DNA of 64,000 bases from Streptomyces odontomachi (GCF_024435355.1 NZ_JAMJWG010000002.1:310001-374000), one strand, 5' to 3'. Numbered from the stretch's first letter, positions 25,391-34,359 are shown. Program-made: numbers and translations. The notes: generated by a model from the sequence alone, not told the origin.

Positions 25391-26298
25391 CCTTCTTTGG
25401 CTCCTCTCAGCTCTTGGACCAGGAATGTCACGACGAAACCGAGGGAGACGGCGAGCAGTACGACCGCGATGGCCGAGCCGAATCCGATACGGCTCGCCTC
25501 GCCGATGATGTTGTCGGTGATGAGCACGGAGAGCAGTTCGAGGCCGTTGCGCCCCTTGTTGACCGCATAAACGATGTCGAAGGCCCGCAACGCCTCGATC
25601 ACGGTGATGACGCCGACGATGACGTTGACCGGGCGCAGCGCCGGAAAGGTGACGTGGAAGAAGGTCTGCCGTGTGCTGGCGCCGTCGATCGCGGCGGCTT
25701 CCGCGAGCGCCGGATCGACCGCTTTCAGGCCCGCCAGATAGAGGATCATGACATAGCCGACATGCCGCCAGCCGGCCGCAAGCATGATCATCCAGAGGTT
25801 GATGTGCGCGTCGCCGAGCCAGTCGATCGGATGCTCGGGATTGCCGAGAATGGTGTTCAGCACGCCCTGGTCGGTACCGAGGATCAACTGGGCGATGAAG
25901 CCGACGACGGCGAGCGAGAGCACCACCGGCATGTAGATCACGGACTGGTAGAAACGGCTGAAGCGCACACCCCGGTCGATGAGCACGGCGAGCAACAGGC
26001 CGAAGGGTGTGGCGATCAGGCCCAGAAAGGCCAGCCACAGCAGGTTGTGCCGGACGGCGGGCCAGAACGACGGATAGTTGTGGACGAGGTTGTCGTAGTT
26101 CTGCCCGCCCACCCCGTGAATGGTGCCGATACCGTCCCAGGCGGTGAACGACAGCCCGACGGAGGCCACGGTCGGCCCCCAGACGATGCCGATGTCCAGC
26201 AGCACGGGTATGCCGAGGAGCACGCCGAGCACCGCGAGATCGCGGCGGGTGAACCGCCGCGATCTGCGAGTGGCACGCCGCGCGTGGGTCAGCCGCAC
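25387..26298 (-). CDS. Carbohydrate ABC transporter permease (MalF type)
   Basis: A 303-residue permease with six membrane helices and the EAA motif ALAEAAAIDGASTRQTFFHVTFPALRPV. A basic N-terminus (HARRATRRSRRFTRRD) precedes the first helix. The GTG start at 26298 has AGGAGG upstream. It forms the heterodimer with the MalG-type subunit, to which it is translationally coupled. The preceding solute-binding lipoprotein ends 96 bp upstream in the same operon. Confidence 0.93.
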   Translation of the reverse strand: MRLTHARRATRRSRRFTRRDLAVLGVLLGIPVLLDIGIVWGPTVASVGLSFTAWDGIGTIHGVGGQNYDNLVHNYPSFWPAVRHNLLWLAFLGLIATPFGLLLAVLIDRGVRFSRFYQSVIYMPVVLSLAVVGFIAQLILGTDQGVLNTILGNPEHPIDWLGDAHINLWMIMLAAGWRHVGYVMILYLAGLKAVDPALAEAAAIDGASTRQTFFHVTFPALRPVNVIVGVITVIEALRAFDIVYAVNKGRNGLELLSVLITDNIIGEASRIGFGSAIAVVLLAVSLGFVVTFLVQELRGAKEG

Positions 26299-26394
26299 GT
26301 CGTGTAATCCTCCTGTTCGTGCTGTGAAGTCAGTTGGTGGTGCGCTCTCGGGAGTTCGTACAGCGCCGTCGAGCAGGACTCGATGGAGCCTCGA

Positions 26395-27726
26395 TCAGCC
26401 GACCGGCTGAGAGAAGATGGTCTTCTTCTGCCGCTCGATGCCGTTCACGAGCCCGTCCACGTCCTTCGGGTTGCCGATGAAGTCCTGGATCGCCTTGATC
26501 ATCACGGTGCTCGCGAAGTCGGGGCGGGTGTCACGGTCCATGAACTGCGAGATCTGCTTGGCGTTCGAGACCAGGTCCACGGACTTCTTCTGCAGGGCGC
26601 TGTACTTGGCGGTGTCGGCTCCGTCGTTCACGGCGATGTTGTTCGGGTCGCCGGCCAGATAGAGATCCTCGGCCTTGGGCGTGCCGAGGAAGCGCAGCAG
26701 GTCCTTGGCCGCGTCCACGTTCCGGGACTTCTTGGCGATCAGGAATCCGTCGATCGGCGCTTCCACGGCGTCCTGGCCGTAGGCCGGGTCGATTTCGGGG
26801 AAGGCGAAGAAGTCGATGTCCTCCTGCTCGTTCTTGGGGAACTGCTGGCCCGGGTGGGGCATACCGAAGACGGCCATACCGGCGGTGCGCTTCTGCAACC
26901 CCTGCGCGGCCTCCTCCCACGTGCGGCCGAGCGCCCCCGGCTGGCAGTACTGGAGCAGTTCACGCCAGAGGTCGAAGACCTTCTTCACCTTGGGGCCGTT
27001 CCAGGCCTCCTCACCGGCCATCAGCGACTTGTGGAAGTCATAGCCGTTGGCCCGCAGATTGATGTAGTCGAAGGTGCCCATGGCGGGCCAGCCGTCCTTG
27101 TCGGCGAAGGCGACCGGCGTCTTGTCCTTGCTCATCTGCTTGGCCAGGGCGATGAAGTCGTCCCAGTTCTCGGGCGCCTCATAGCCGCGCTGGGAGAAGA
27201 GGCTCTTCCGGTGGAAGACCGCCCACGGGTAGTAGTAGAACGGCACGAAGTACTGCTTGCCGCCGTGCGAGGACTGCTGCTTGATGGCCGCGCTGAAGCC
27301 CTTGAGGTCCTTCCACACATCGCTGATCTCGATCAGCAGGCCTTTCTCGGCGAAGTACTGCATGCGGTATCCGGCGAACCACATGAAGACGTCGTCCGGC
27401 CTGCCCTGGAGATAGCGGTTGATGTTCTCCTGGAAGTCCTCGTGGTTCTGGGTGTTGACCTTGACCTTCTTGCCCGACTTCTTCTCGTAGGCCTGGAAGG
27501 CGTTCCCGTACGCCTTCTTCGGCACCGCATCCGATGCATTCGACCCGATGCTCACCGTGTTGCCGTCACCGGGACCCTTGCCACAGGCAGCCAGCAGGGC
27601 GGGTAGCGTGACGGCGCCCGCAGCTGCCGCCGTCGTTCGTAGCAGACCACGCCGAGACATCGGATGTATTCGGGTTTCGCCAGCTGTCTGGCGGGTCCCA
27701 GGGTTGCCGAACGATGACTGCGCCAT
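26395..27726 (-). CDS. Extracellular sugar-binding lipoprotein
   Basis: This 443-residue family 1 solute-binding protein carries a signal with twin arginines (MSRRGLLRTTAAAAG) and the lipobox LLAAC, so it is exported, probably by Tat, and anchored by lipidation. The mature part has the EAY/FxAW-like periplasmic sugar-binding fold. The ATG at 27726 has an optimal AGGAGGGG site; a later ATG at 27660 lacks one, so the signal has an extended n-region of 22 residues. It supplies substrate to the two permeases downstream. The sugar is not deducible. Confidence 0.9.
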   Translation of the reverse strand: MAQSSFGNPGTRQTAGETRIHPMSRRGLLRTTAAAAGAVTLPALLAACGKGPGDGNTVSIGSNASDAVPKKAYGNAFQAYEKKSGKKVKVNTQNHEDFQENINRYLQGRPDDVFMWFAGYRMQYFAEKGLLIEISDVWKDLKGFSAAIKQQSSHGGKQYFVPFYYYPWAVFHRKSLFSQRGYEAPENWDDFIALAKQMSKDKTPVAFADKDGWPAMGTFDYINLRANGYDFHKSLMAGEEAWNGPKVKKVFDLWRELLQYCQPGALGRTWEEAAQGLQKRTAGMAVFGMPHPGQQFPKNEQEDIDFFAFPEIDPAYGQDAVEAPIDGFLIAKKSRNVDAAKDLLRFLGTPKAEDLYLAGDPNNIAVNDGADTAKYSALQKKSVDLVSNAKQISQFMDRDTRPDFASTVMIKAIQDFIGNPKDVDGLVNGIERQKKTIFSQPVG

Positions 27727-27789
27727 GTCCCCTCCTCGGGGTCACCCCTCATCTCGCCCATCACGAGGTTTGGATCACACGCCACACCA

Positions 27790-28818
27790 TCAGCCCATGT
27801 CAAGAGGTTTGGCACGGTCCACAGGAAACGCTGCGATACCGTGCCTTACGCCTCCTGACCAGCCGGCGGCGCGAGCCGCCGCGACGTCCGGGACGGTGTG
27901 CACGGTGGCCGCAGCTGCTCCGACGAGTCCGGCATCCGTACCCATCAGCGCAGGCGTCACCGTCAGGTGCTGCACGAAGGAGAGCGTGGCGTAGTCACGC
28001 AGGGCGCGGCGCAGCGGAACGAACAGCACATCGCCGGCCTTTGCCACCCCACCGCCGATCACCACGATGTCGATCTCCACGAGGGTGGCGGTGGCGGCGA
28101 TGCCGGCGGCCAGCGCCTGGGCGGCACGCTCGAACGACGCCACGGCCGGCGGATCCCCCGCGCGCGCCGCCTCGGCGACCGCGGCGGCCGTGGTGTCGCC
28201 GCTCGGGCCGGGCCGCCAACCGAGGTCGAGCGCCCGTCGCGCGATGTTCGGGCCGCTCGCGATCCGCTCCACGCAGCCCCGCGACCCGCACGGGCAGAGG
28301 TCACCGTCCAGATCGACGCTGATGTGCCCGATGTGCCCGGCGTTGCCGGTGGGCCCCGGATGCACTCTGCCGCCCAGCACCAGACCGCCGCCGACACCCG
28401 TGGAGACCACCATGCACAGGGCGTTGTCATGGCCGCGGGCCGCGCCCTGCCAGTGTTCGGCCGCGGCGATCGCGACACCGTCCCCGATCAGCTCGACGGG
28501 CAGCTCACCGGTCACCTCCCGAACCCGCGCCACCAGCGGATAGTCACGCCAACCAGGCACGTTCACCGGGCTCACCGTGCCGTGGGAGGCGTCCACGGGT
28601 CCCGCGCTGCCGATCCCGACGGCCCGGGCGCGCGCCCACAGGGGCGAGCCGGTCAGCTCGCCGAGCACCTCCGCCACGGCACCCATGACGGTGTCACCGT
28701 CCTCCCGCGCGGGCGTCGGACGCTGGGCGCGCAGTAGAATCCCGCCGCCGCCGTCCACCAGCGCTCCGGCGATCTTGGTGCCGCCGATGTCCAGCGCGGC
28801 GACGAGGTCGGTGTGCAT
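27790..28818 (-). CDS. ROK family sugar kinase (glucokinase-like)
   Basis: The 342-residue kinase has the N-terminal ATP motif VAALDIGGTKIAGALVDG, the STGVGGGLVLGG loop, HIGHISVDLDGDLCPCGSRGCVE with the zinc-binding HxxxCxCGxxGCxE pattern, and no DNA-binding domain. It should phosphorylate the imported sugar. It is first in the uptake operon, 63 bp before the lipoprotein gene. It is divergent from the LacI regulator, whose perfect operator lies 78 bp upstream of this start. Kinase and importer therefore probably share control. Confidence 0.9.
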   Translation of the reverse strand: MHTDLVAALDIGGTKIAGALVDGGGGILLRAQRPTPAREDGDTVMGAVAEVLGELTGSPLWARARAVGIGSAGPVDASHGTVSPVNVPGWRDYPLVARVREVTGELPVELIGDGVAIAAAEHWQGAARGHDNALCMVVSTGVGGGLVLGGRVHPGPTGNAGHIGHISVDLDGDLCPCGSRGCVERIASGPNIARRALDLGWRPGPSGDTTAAAVAEAARAGDPPAVASFERAAQALAAGIAATATLVEIDIVVIGGGVAKAGDVLFVPLRRALRDYATLSFVQHLTVTPALMGTDAGLVGAAAATVHTVPDVAAARAAGWSGGVRHGIAAFPVDRAKPLDMG

Positions 28819-28895
28819 CAGTGTGAGATCTCCAGGTGAAAGGGCAGGCCGGAGAGTGGCCAGAGAACACGGGCGCCCTAGTCTCCCCCCGGGCT

Positions 28896-28907
28896 GACAA
28901 CGTTGTC
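28896..28907. promoter_or_regulatory. LacI-family operator
   Basis: GACAACGTTGTC is a perfect 12-bp palindrome with the central CG step typical of LacI/GalR operators. It lies between the divergent ROK kinase and LacI genes, 47 bp before the regulator start. Confidence 0.8.
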
Positions 28908-28953
28908 CAGGCCGTATGCTCGTGACCCCGTCCGCGCGGGGAATCATCCGTTC

Positions 28954-30012
28954 ATGACGACAGGACTGGACACCGTGGCCGAGACCACCCGCAAAGCCGA
29001 CAACCGCTACGGCAATCGTCCGACGATGAAGGACGTCGCGGCACGGGCCGGGGTGGGCCTGAAGACGGTCTCCCGAGTGGTCAACGGCGAGCCGGGCGTG
29101 ACCGCCGACACCGAACGGCGCGTCCAGGAGGCCATCGACGCGCTGAACTTCCGCCGCAACGACTCGGCACGTGTCCTGCGCAAGGGCCGCACCGCCAGCA
29201 TCGGTCTGGTCCTGGAGGATCTCGCCGACCCGTTCTACGGCCCGCTCAGCAGGGCCGTGGAGGAGGTGGCACGGGCCCACGGCGCGCTGCTGATCAACGG
29301 TTCGAGCGCCGAGGACCCGGGACGTGAGCAGGAACTGGCGCTCGCCCTGTGCGCCCGCCGGGTGGACGGTCTCGTGGTCATCCCGGCCGGTGACGACCAC
29401 CGTTACCTGGAGCCGGAGATCAAGGCCGGCGTGGCCACCGTCTTCGTGGACCGGCCCGCCGGGCGGATCAACGCGGACGTGGTCCTCTCCGACAGCTTCG
29501 GCGGCGCACGTGACGGTGTCGCGCATCTCCTCGCGCACGGTCACCGCCGGATCGGCTTCATAGGCGACCAACCGCGCATCCACACCGCCGCGGAGCGGCT
29601 GCGCGGCTACCGGGCCGCCATGGAGGAGGCGGGCATCACCATCGAGGATTCCTGGATGTCCCTGGGTGCGACGGATCCGCACCGGGTCCGGCGGGCCGCC
29701 GAGGAGATGCTGGCCGGCCCCGACGCGGTCACGGCCGTCTTCGCGGGCAACAACCGCGTGACCGTCACGGTGGTTCGGGTGCTCGCCGAGCACGGCCACC
29801 GGGTCGCCCTGGTGGGCTTCGACGACTTCGAACTCGCCGATCTGCTGCGCCCGGGCGTCACCGTCGTCGCCCAGGACGCCGCCCAACTCGGCCGCACCGC
29901 CGCGGAGCGCCTCTTCAGCCGCCTCGACGGTGCGCCGCTCGCCCCGCAGCGCATCGAGCTCCCGACCCGGCTGATCACCCGGGGGTCCGGGGAGGTTCCC
30001 CCCGCCGGCTGA
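28954..30012 (+). CDS. LacI family transcriptional regulator
   Basis: The 352-residue repressor has a LacI helix-turn-helix with hinge at about residues 24-80 (MKDVAARAGVGLKTVSRVVNG, here quoted in part) and a periplasmic-binding-protein-like sensor. It is divergent from the sugar kinase-importer operon and shares a perfect palindrome with it, so it is the likely local repressor relieved by the transported sugar or its phosphate. The ATG at 28954 adds 23 residues before the conserved DNA-binding start, common in Streptomyces LacI proteins. A tandem-repeat-rich region with a hairpin follows the stop. Confidence 0.92.
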   Translation: MTTGLDTVAETTRKADNRYGNRPTMKDVAARAGVGLKTVSRVVNGEPGVTADTERRVQEAIDALNFRRNDSARVLRKGRTASIGLVLEDLADPFYGPLSRAVEEVARAHGALLINGSSAEDPGREQELALALCARRVDGLVVIPAGDDHRYLEPEIKAGVATVFVDRPAGRINADVVLSDSFGGARDGVAHLLAHGHRRIGFIGDQPRIHTAAERLRGYRAAMEEAGITIEDSWMSLGATDPHRVRRAAEEMLAGPDAVTAVFAGNNRVTVTVVRVLAEHGHRVALVGFDDFELADLLRPGVTVVAQDAAQLGRTAAERLFSRLDGAPLAPQRIELPTRLITRGSGEVPPAG

Positions 30013-30045
30013 GCGGGCCACCGCCGAGCTTCGGGGGTGCGCCCC

Positions 30046-30133
30046 CCCTCAAGCCCTCACGCCCTCAAGCCCTCACGCCCACCGCGGGGAGCCCGAGGGG
30101 ACCCGGGGCAGGACCCCTCGGAGACCCCTCGGA
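30046..30133. repeat. Two adjacent short tandem repeats with hairpin
   Basis: A 16-mer is repeated perfectly at 30046-30061 and 30062-30077, and an 11-mer (GACCCCTCGGA) at 30112-30122 and 30123-30133. CCGAGGGG at 30093-30100 pairs with CCCCTCGG at 30114-30121, which could terminate the LacI transcript. Confidence 0.7.
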
Positions 30134-30155
30134 GGGCCGGCGTCCCCGCCCCCTC

Positions 30156-30161
30156 TAGATT
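30156..30161 (+). promoter_or_regulatory. -10 box, probable leaderless methyltransferase mRNA
   Basis: TAGATT ends six bases before the GTG at 30168, leaving no room for a ribosome site; the -35 region is not recognisable. Confidence 0.5.
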
Positions 30162-30167
30162 CACGGC

Positions 30168-30845
30168 GTGACTGAACCCGCCTACCTCGCCGCGGTCCGG
30201 GAGTCGTACGACACCGTCGCCGCGGACTACGCCGCCCAGGTCAAGGCCCCGGCCGAGCTGGATCCCCTGTCACGCGCGATGCTCGCCGCGTTCGCCGAGG
30301 TGGTGAAGACGGCCGGGCGCGGACCGGTCGCCGACCTGGGGTGCGGCCCCGGCAAGGTGACCGCGTACCTGGCCCGGCTGGGGGTGCCGGCCTTCGGTGT
30401 CGACCTGTCGCCGAAGATGGTCGAACTGGCCCGAGCGGCCTATCCGGAGCTCCGGTTCACCGTCGGCTCCATGACCGCGCTGGAGTTCGACGACGAGGAA
30501 CTGGGCGGCATCCTGGCCTACTACTCCACTCATCACACACCGCCGGAGCTGCTCCCGCTCGTGTTCGCCGAGTTCCACCGCACCCTGGCCCCCGGGGGCC
30601 ATCTGATGGTGGTGGGCCATGTGGGCGACGGCGAACGGCGGCGTCCCGTCACGGCCTACGGCGGCCATCCCGTGTCGTACGAGTCCCATCTGCTGCCGCC
30701 GGCCCGGATCGCCGGGTTGCTGGGCCGGTCCGGACTGGCCGTCAGCGCGGAGCTGGTGGTGGCGCCCGCCGCGGGGATGACACGGACGTTCGCCACCTTC
30801 ATGGCCCGCAAACCGGAGTCGTCCTCGGAAACCCGGCCCCGTTGA
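30168..30845 (+). CDS. Class I SAM-dependent methyltransferase
   Basis: This 225-residue protein has the Rossmann methyltransferase motif I VADLGCGPGKVTAYLA near residues 49-64, an acidic motif II at GVDLSPKMVELAR, and a motif IV-like GGILAYYSTHHTPPE. It is soluble and belongs to the large type 11 group acting on small molecules. The substrate is unknown. A TAGATT box just ahead suggests leaderless expression. It converges on the CitE-like aldolase gene with a 25-bp gap. Confidence 0.85.
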   Translation: MTEPAYLAAVRESYDTVAADYAAQVKAPAELDPLSRAMLAAFAEVVKTAGRGPVADLGCGPGKVTAYLARLGVPAFGVDLSPKMVELARAAYPELRFTVGSMTALEFDDEELGGILAYYSTHHTPPELLPLVFAEFHRTLAPGGHLMVVGHVGDGERRRPVTAYGGHPVSYESHLLPPARIAGLLGRSGLAVSAELVVAPAAGMTRTFATFMARKPESSSETRPR

Positions 30846-30870
30846 TCCCGGTCGCATCACCCGGGCCGGA

Positions 30871-32154
30871 TCAGGCCGGCGTGGGCCGCCCCGCGGCGAA
30901 CGATTCCAGTTCGGCCCGGGTGAGCCCGGTGCGCAGGGTGACCTCGTCGCCGTCCAGGGCGCCGCAGTCCAGGCCGCGCAGCAGATGGCCGCTGAGCGAC
31001 CGGGCCGTGGCGGGTTCGTCGAGCACACCGCCGCCCCGTCGCTCGGCGTAGGCCGCCAGCCGGTCGGCGGCCTCGGCGAACCCTTCGCGGTAGAACGCGA
31101 ACACCGCGGCGTAGCGGGTGGGGAGGTGACCCGGGTGCATGTCCCAGCCCTGGTAGTAGGCACGGGCCAGGGCGCGGCGGACGAGGCGGTGGTGCAGCCG
31201 CCAGGCGTCGTGCACGCGTGCGGTGCCGCCGACCGGGAGCACATTGCTCGAGCCGTCGCACACCCGCACGCCGGTGCCGGCAGCGGCGACCTGCATCACG
31301 GCCTTGGCGTGGTCGGCCACCGGGTGGTCGCTCGCCTGGTGGGCGGCGCTCACGCCGAGCGCGGCACTGTAGTCGAAAGTGCCGTAGTGCAGGCCCGTGG
31401 CCCGGCCCTGGGACGCCTGGATCATGCGGGCGACGGTGGCGGTGCCGTCCGCGCCCAGGATGGCCGGCGCGGTCTCGACCTGGATCTCGAAGCCGATCCG
31501 TCCGTGCGGCAGCCCGTGCGTCGCCTCGAACACGTCCAGCACCCGGGCCAGGGCCAGCACCTGCTCGGTGTGGCTGACCTTCGGGAGGGTGAGCACCAGC
31601 CCCTCGGGCAGCGGGCCGGCCGCCAGCAGGCCGGTGAGGAAGATGTCGAGGGTGCGCAGCCCGCGGTCGCGCACCGCGGGCTCCATCCCCTTCATCCGGA
31701 TGCCCGTGTACGGCGCCCAGGTGCCCTGGGCGCTGCCCTGCGCCACCAGCCGGGCGGCCTGGGCAGCCGCCGCGTCCTCCTCGGGGTCGGGACGGATGCC
31801 GTAGCCGTCCTCGAAGTCCACCCGAAGGTCTTCCACCGGTTCCCGGTCGAGCTTGGCCCGGACCCGCTCGTGGACGGGCTTGGCGAGGTCATCGGCGAGG
31901 CCCAGGACGGCGGCGAACGCGGCGGCGTCCGGGGCGTGCGCGTCCAGGATGTCGAGGGCCTGTTCGCCCCAGGTGCGTGGGGTCGTGGGAGTGAGGGCGT
32001 CGGCGGGAACGTAGACGGTGTGCACGGGCCGACGGGTGCCGGGATCGCCCGGGTACCGGTGGGCGAGGTCGGCGTCGACGGGGGCGAGCAGCGCGCCGAT
32101 CTCCTCGGAGAGGCCGCTCGGAAGAGAGGTCGTCACGTTCTCGTGCGGATTCAC
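30871..32154 (-). CDS. CitE-like aldolase (DUF6986 family)
   Basis: The 427-residue protein has features of the HpcH/CitE/malate-synthase TIM barrel. DFEDGYGIR holds acidic metal ligands, a GIRMKGMEP segment follows, and FEIQVETAPAI is the strand with the second acidic ligand. It probably makes or breaks a C-C bond in a carboxylic acid with magnesium; the substrate is not known for this family. The GTG at 32154 has AGGTGG nine bases upstream; the earlier frame covers the operator. A palindrome sits just upstream of the start region. It is downstream of, but terminated from, etfBA. Confidence 0.72.
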   Translation of the reverse strand: MNPHENVTTSLPSGLSEEIGALLAPVDADLAHRYPGDPGTRRPVHTVYVPADALTPTTPRTWGEQALDILDAHAPDAAAFAAVLGLADDLAKPVHERVRAKLDREPVEDLRVDFEDGYGIRPDPEEDAAAAQAARLVAQGSAQGTWAPYTGIRMKGMEPAVRDRGLRTLDIFLTGLLAAGPLPEGLVLTLPKVSHTEQVLALARVLDVFEATHGLPHGRIGFEIQVETAPAILGADGTATVARMIQASQGRATGLHYGTFDYSAALGVSAAHQASDHPVADHAKAVMQVAAAGTGVRVCDGSSNVLPVGGTARVHDAWRLHHRLVRRALARAYYQGWDMHPGHLPTRYAAVFAFYREGFAEAADRLAAYAERRGGGVLDEPATARSLSGHLLRGLDCGALDGDEVTLRTGLTRAELESFAAGRPTPA

Positions 32155-32212
32155 GCGTCTGCCACCTGCCTCCGTATGCCGCCGGGCACCGGACGACCCC
32201 GACCCGGAGGAA

Positions 32213-32227
32213 TCAACAATCTGTTGA
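32213..32227. promoter_or_regulatory. Palindromic operator before DUF6986 aldolase
   Basis: TCAACA-ATC-TGTTGA has perfect six-base arms and lies about 60 bp before the start codon on the minus strand, close to a CATACT -10-like box at 32234-32239. IclR and GntR proteins use sites of this form; the regulator is not in the window as far as I can tell. Confidence 0.6.
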
Positions 32228-32321
32228 ACGAAAGTATGCGGCGGACCGCCCCGCGTCAACGGCGCCGGCACCGATGCGAAGCGGCCGGTTGCCCCCGTGC
32301 ACGACGGCCCCGTGCACGACG

Positions 32322-32368
32322 ACGGGCCGGGGTCGCACGATATTCGCCACCGTGCGACCCCGGCCCGT
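32322..32368 (-). terminator. Strong terminator after etfBA
   Basis: Eighteen-base perfect arms (32322-32339 and 32351-32368) around an 11-base AT-rich loop. It lies 31 bp past the etfA stop and has no T tract, as is usual in Streptomyces. A 14-bp direct repeat (32293-32306, 32308-32321) follows it. Confidence 0.85.
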
Positions 32369-32398
32369 GCGGAGGACTCCCCTGGGGGGAGGTCGTGC

Positions 32399-33361
32399 TC
32401 AGCCCTTGCGGGCGGTGACCTCGTCCGTCAGCTGCGGGACGACGTTGAAGAGGTCGCCGACGATGCCGTAGTCGACCAGGTCGAAGATCGGGGCCTCGGC
32501 GTCCTTGTTGATCGCCACGATCGTCTTGGAGGTCTGCATACCGGCCCGGTGCTGGATCGCACCGGAGATGCCCGACGCGATGTACAGCTGCGGCGAGACC
32601 GTCTTGCCGGTCTGCCCCACCTGGTGCGAGTGCGGGTACCAGCCCGCGTCCACCGCGGCACGCGAAGCGCCCACCGCCGCGCCCAGCGCATCGGCCAGCG
32701 CCTCGATGACCGCGAAGTTCTCCGCGCCGTTCACCCCGCGCCCGCCGGAGACCACGATCGCGGCCTCGGTCAGCTCGGGACGGCCCGTCGACTCACGCGG
32801 CGTGCGCGAGACCACCTTCGTGCCCGTGGCCTGCGCGCTGAAGGAGACGGCGAGCGGCTCCACCGTCCCCGCGGCGGGCGCCGGCTCCACCGCGGCCGAG
32901 TTCGGCTTGACCGTGATCACGGGCGTGCCGTGGGTGATGCGCGAGGTGGTCGTGAACGACGCGGCGAACACCGACTGCGTGGCCACCGGGCCCTCGTCGC
33001 CGGCCTGGAGGTCGATGGCGTCGGTGATGATGCCCGAGCCGATGCGCACCGCCAGCCGGGCGGCGATCTCCTTGCCCTCGGCGGAGGACGGCACCAGCAC
33101 GGCGGCCGGCGAGACGGCGTCGTAGGCGGCCTGCAACGCATCGACCTTGGGCACCACGAGGTAGTCGGCGAACTCGGGTGCGTCAGCGGTCAGCACGCGT
33201 ACCGCACCGTGTTCACCGAGGGTTCCGGCGGTGGCTTCGGCGCCGGAACCGAGCGCGAGGGCCACGGGCTCGCCCAGCCGGCGGGCCAGCGTGAGCAGTT
33301 CGAGGGTGGGCTTGCGGACGGCACCGTCCACGTGGTCGACGTAGACCAGAACTTCTGCCAT
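32399..33361 (-). CDS. etfA: Electron transfer flavoprotein alpha subunit
   Basis: The 320-residue subunit has the alpha C-terminal FAD domain with GGRGVNGAENF, QVGQTGKTVSPQLYIASGISG (quoted in part) and a KTIVAINKDAEAPIF strand. With EtfB it carries electrons from acyl-CoA and other flavin dehydrogenases to the quinone pool through ETF dehydrogenase. The ATG at 33361 has AGGAGAG upstream, removing a short false extension. It is 108 bp downstream of etfB on the same strand and is followed by a strong hairpin terminator. Confidence 0.96.
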   Translation of the reverse strand: MAEVLVYVDHVDGAVRKPTLELLTLARRLGEPVALALGSGAEATAGTLGEHGAVRVLTADAPEFADYLVVPKVDALQAAYDAVSPAAVLVPSSAEGKEIAARLAVRIGSGIITDAIDLQAGDEGPVATQSVFAASFTTTSRITHGTPVITVKPNSAAVEPAPAAGTVEPLAVSFSAQATGTKVVSRTPRESTGRPELTEAAIVVSGGRGVNGAENFAVIEALADALGAAVGASRAAVDAGWYPHSHQVGQTGKTVSPQLYIASGISGAIQHRAGMQTSKTIVAINKDAEAPIFDLVDYGIVGDLFNVVPQLTDEVTARKG

Positions 33362-33469
33362 GGGATTGCTCTCCTGCACGTACGAAAAAGGGCTCGGGCA
33401 ACGGGGGACGGGACCTGGGGCCTGGCCGCGCGAGAAGGTCGCACGCGCAGCCGGGCCGGTGGCCGGTGG

Positions 33470-34255
33470 CTAGATGAACTTCTGCTCCGCCAGGTAGCCG
33501 GCCAGCTGCTTGCCGCCCTCGCCCTCGTCCTTGACGATCGTGCCGGCCGTGCGAGCCGGACGCTCGGTAGCCGCGTCCACCGCGGTCCACGCACCCGCCA
33601 GGCCGACCTCGTCCGCGTCGATCTCCAGATCCTCCAGATCCAAAGACGTCACCGGCTTCTTCTTCGCGGCCATGATCCCCTTGAACGACGGGTACCGCGC
33701 CTCACCCGACTGGTCCGTCACCGACACGAGCGCCGGCAGCGACGCCTCGAGCTGCTCGGAGGCCGCGTCACCGTCACGACGACCCGTGACGACACCGTCC
33801 GCCACGGACACCTCCGACAGCAGCGTCACCTGCGGCACGCCCAAGCGCTCCGCGAGGACGGCCGGCAGCACGCCCATCGTGCCGTCGGTGGAGGCCATCC
33901 CGCAGACCACCAGGTCGTACCCGGTCTTCTCGATCGCCTTCGCCAACACCAGCGAGGTACCCATCACATCGGTGCCGTGCAGGTCGTCGTCCTCCACGTG
34001 CACGGCCTTGTCAGCGCCCATCGACAGCGCCTTGCGCAGCGCGTCCTTGGCGTCCTCCGGACCCACCGTGACCACGGTGATCTCCGCGTCGTCGGCCGCG
34101 TCGGCGATCTGCAACGCCTGCTCGACCGCGTACTCGTCCAGCTCCGACAGCAGGCCGTCGACATCCTCCCGGTCGACGGTCAGGTCCTCGGCGAAGTGCC
34201 GGTCGCCTGTGGCGTCGGGCACGTACTTCACACAGACAACGATCCTCAAGCTCAC
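33470..34255 (-). CDS. etfB: Electron transfer flavoprotein beta subunit
   Basis: This 261-residue subunit begins MSLRIVVCVKYVPDA and contains ALRKALSMGADKAVHVED and VVCGMASTDGTMGVLPAVLAERLG, which are ETF-beta hallmarks including the AMP-binding loop. It forms the heterodimer with EtfA in the cytoplasm. The GTG start has AGGAG upstream. A TAATAT-like -10 on the minus strand about 105 bp upstream is the best promoter candidate. No acyl-CoA dehydrogenase is adjacent, fitting a housekeeping ETF. Confidence 0.96.
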   Translation of the reverse strand: MSLRIVVCVKYVPDATGDRHFAEDLTVDREDVDGLLSELDEYAVEQALQIADAADDAEITVVTVGPEDAKDALRKALSMGADKAVHVEDDDLHGTDVMGTSLVLAKAIEKTGYDLVVCGMASTDGTMGVLPAVLAERLGVPQVTLLSEVSVADGVVTGRRDGDAASEQLEASLPALVSVTDQSGEARYPSFKGIMAAKKKPVTSLDLEDLEIDADEVGLAGAWTAVDAATERPARTAGTIVKDEGEGGKQLAGYLAEQKFI

Positions 34256-34359
34256 GCCGGCTCTCCTACTGCCTCGTCATTGCTTCGGCTGCCTTCGCAG
34301 GCAGCATATGCGCCTGGAGCGGGCATATCCGGTCGGGGCGGTCCCCCTGCCGCCCCTCA

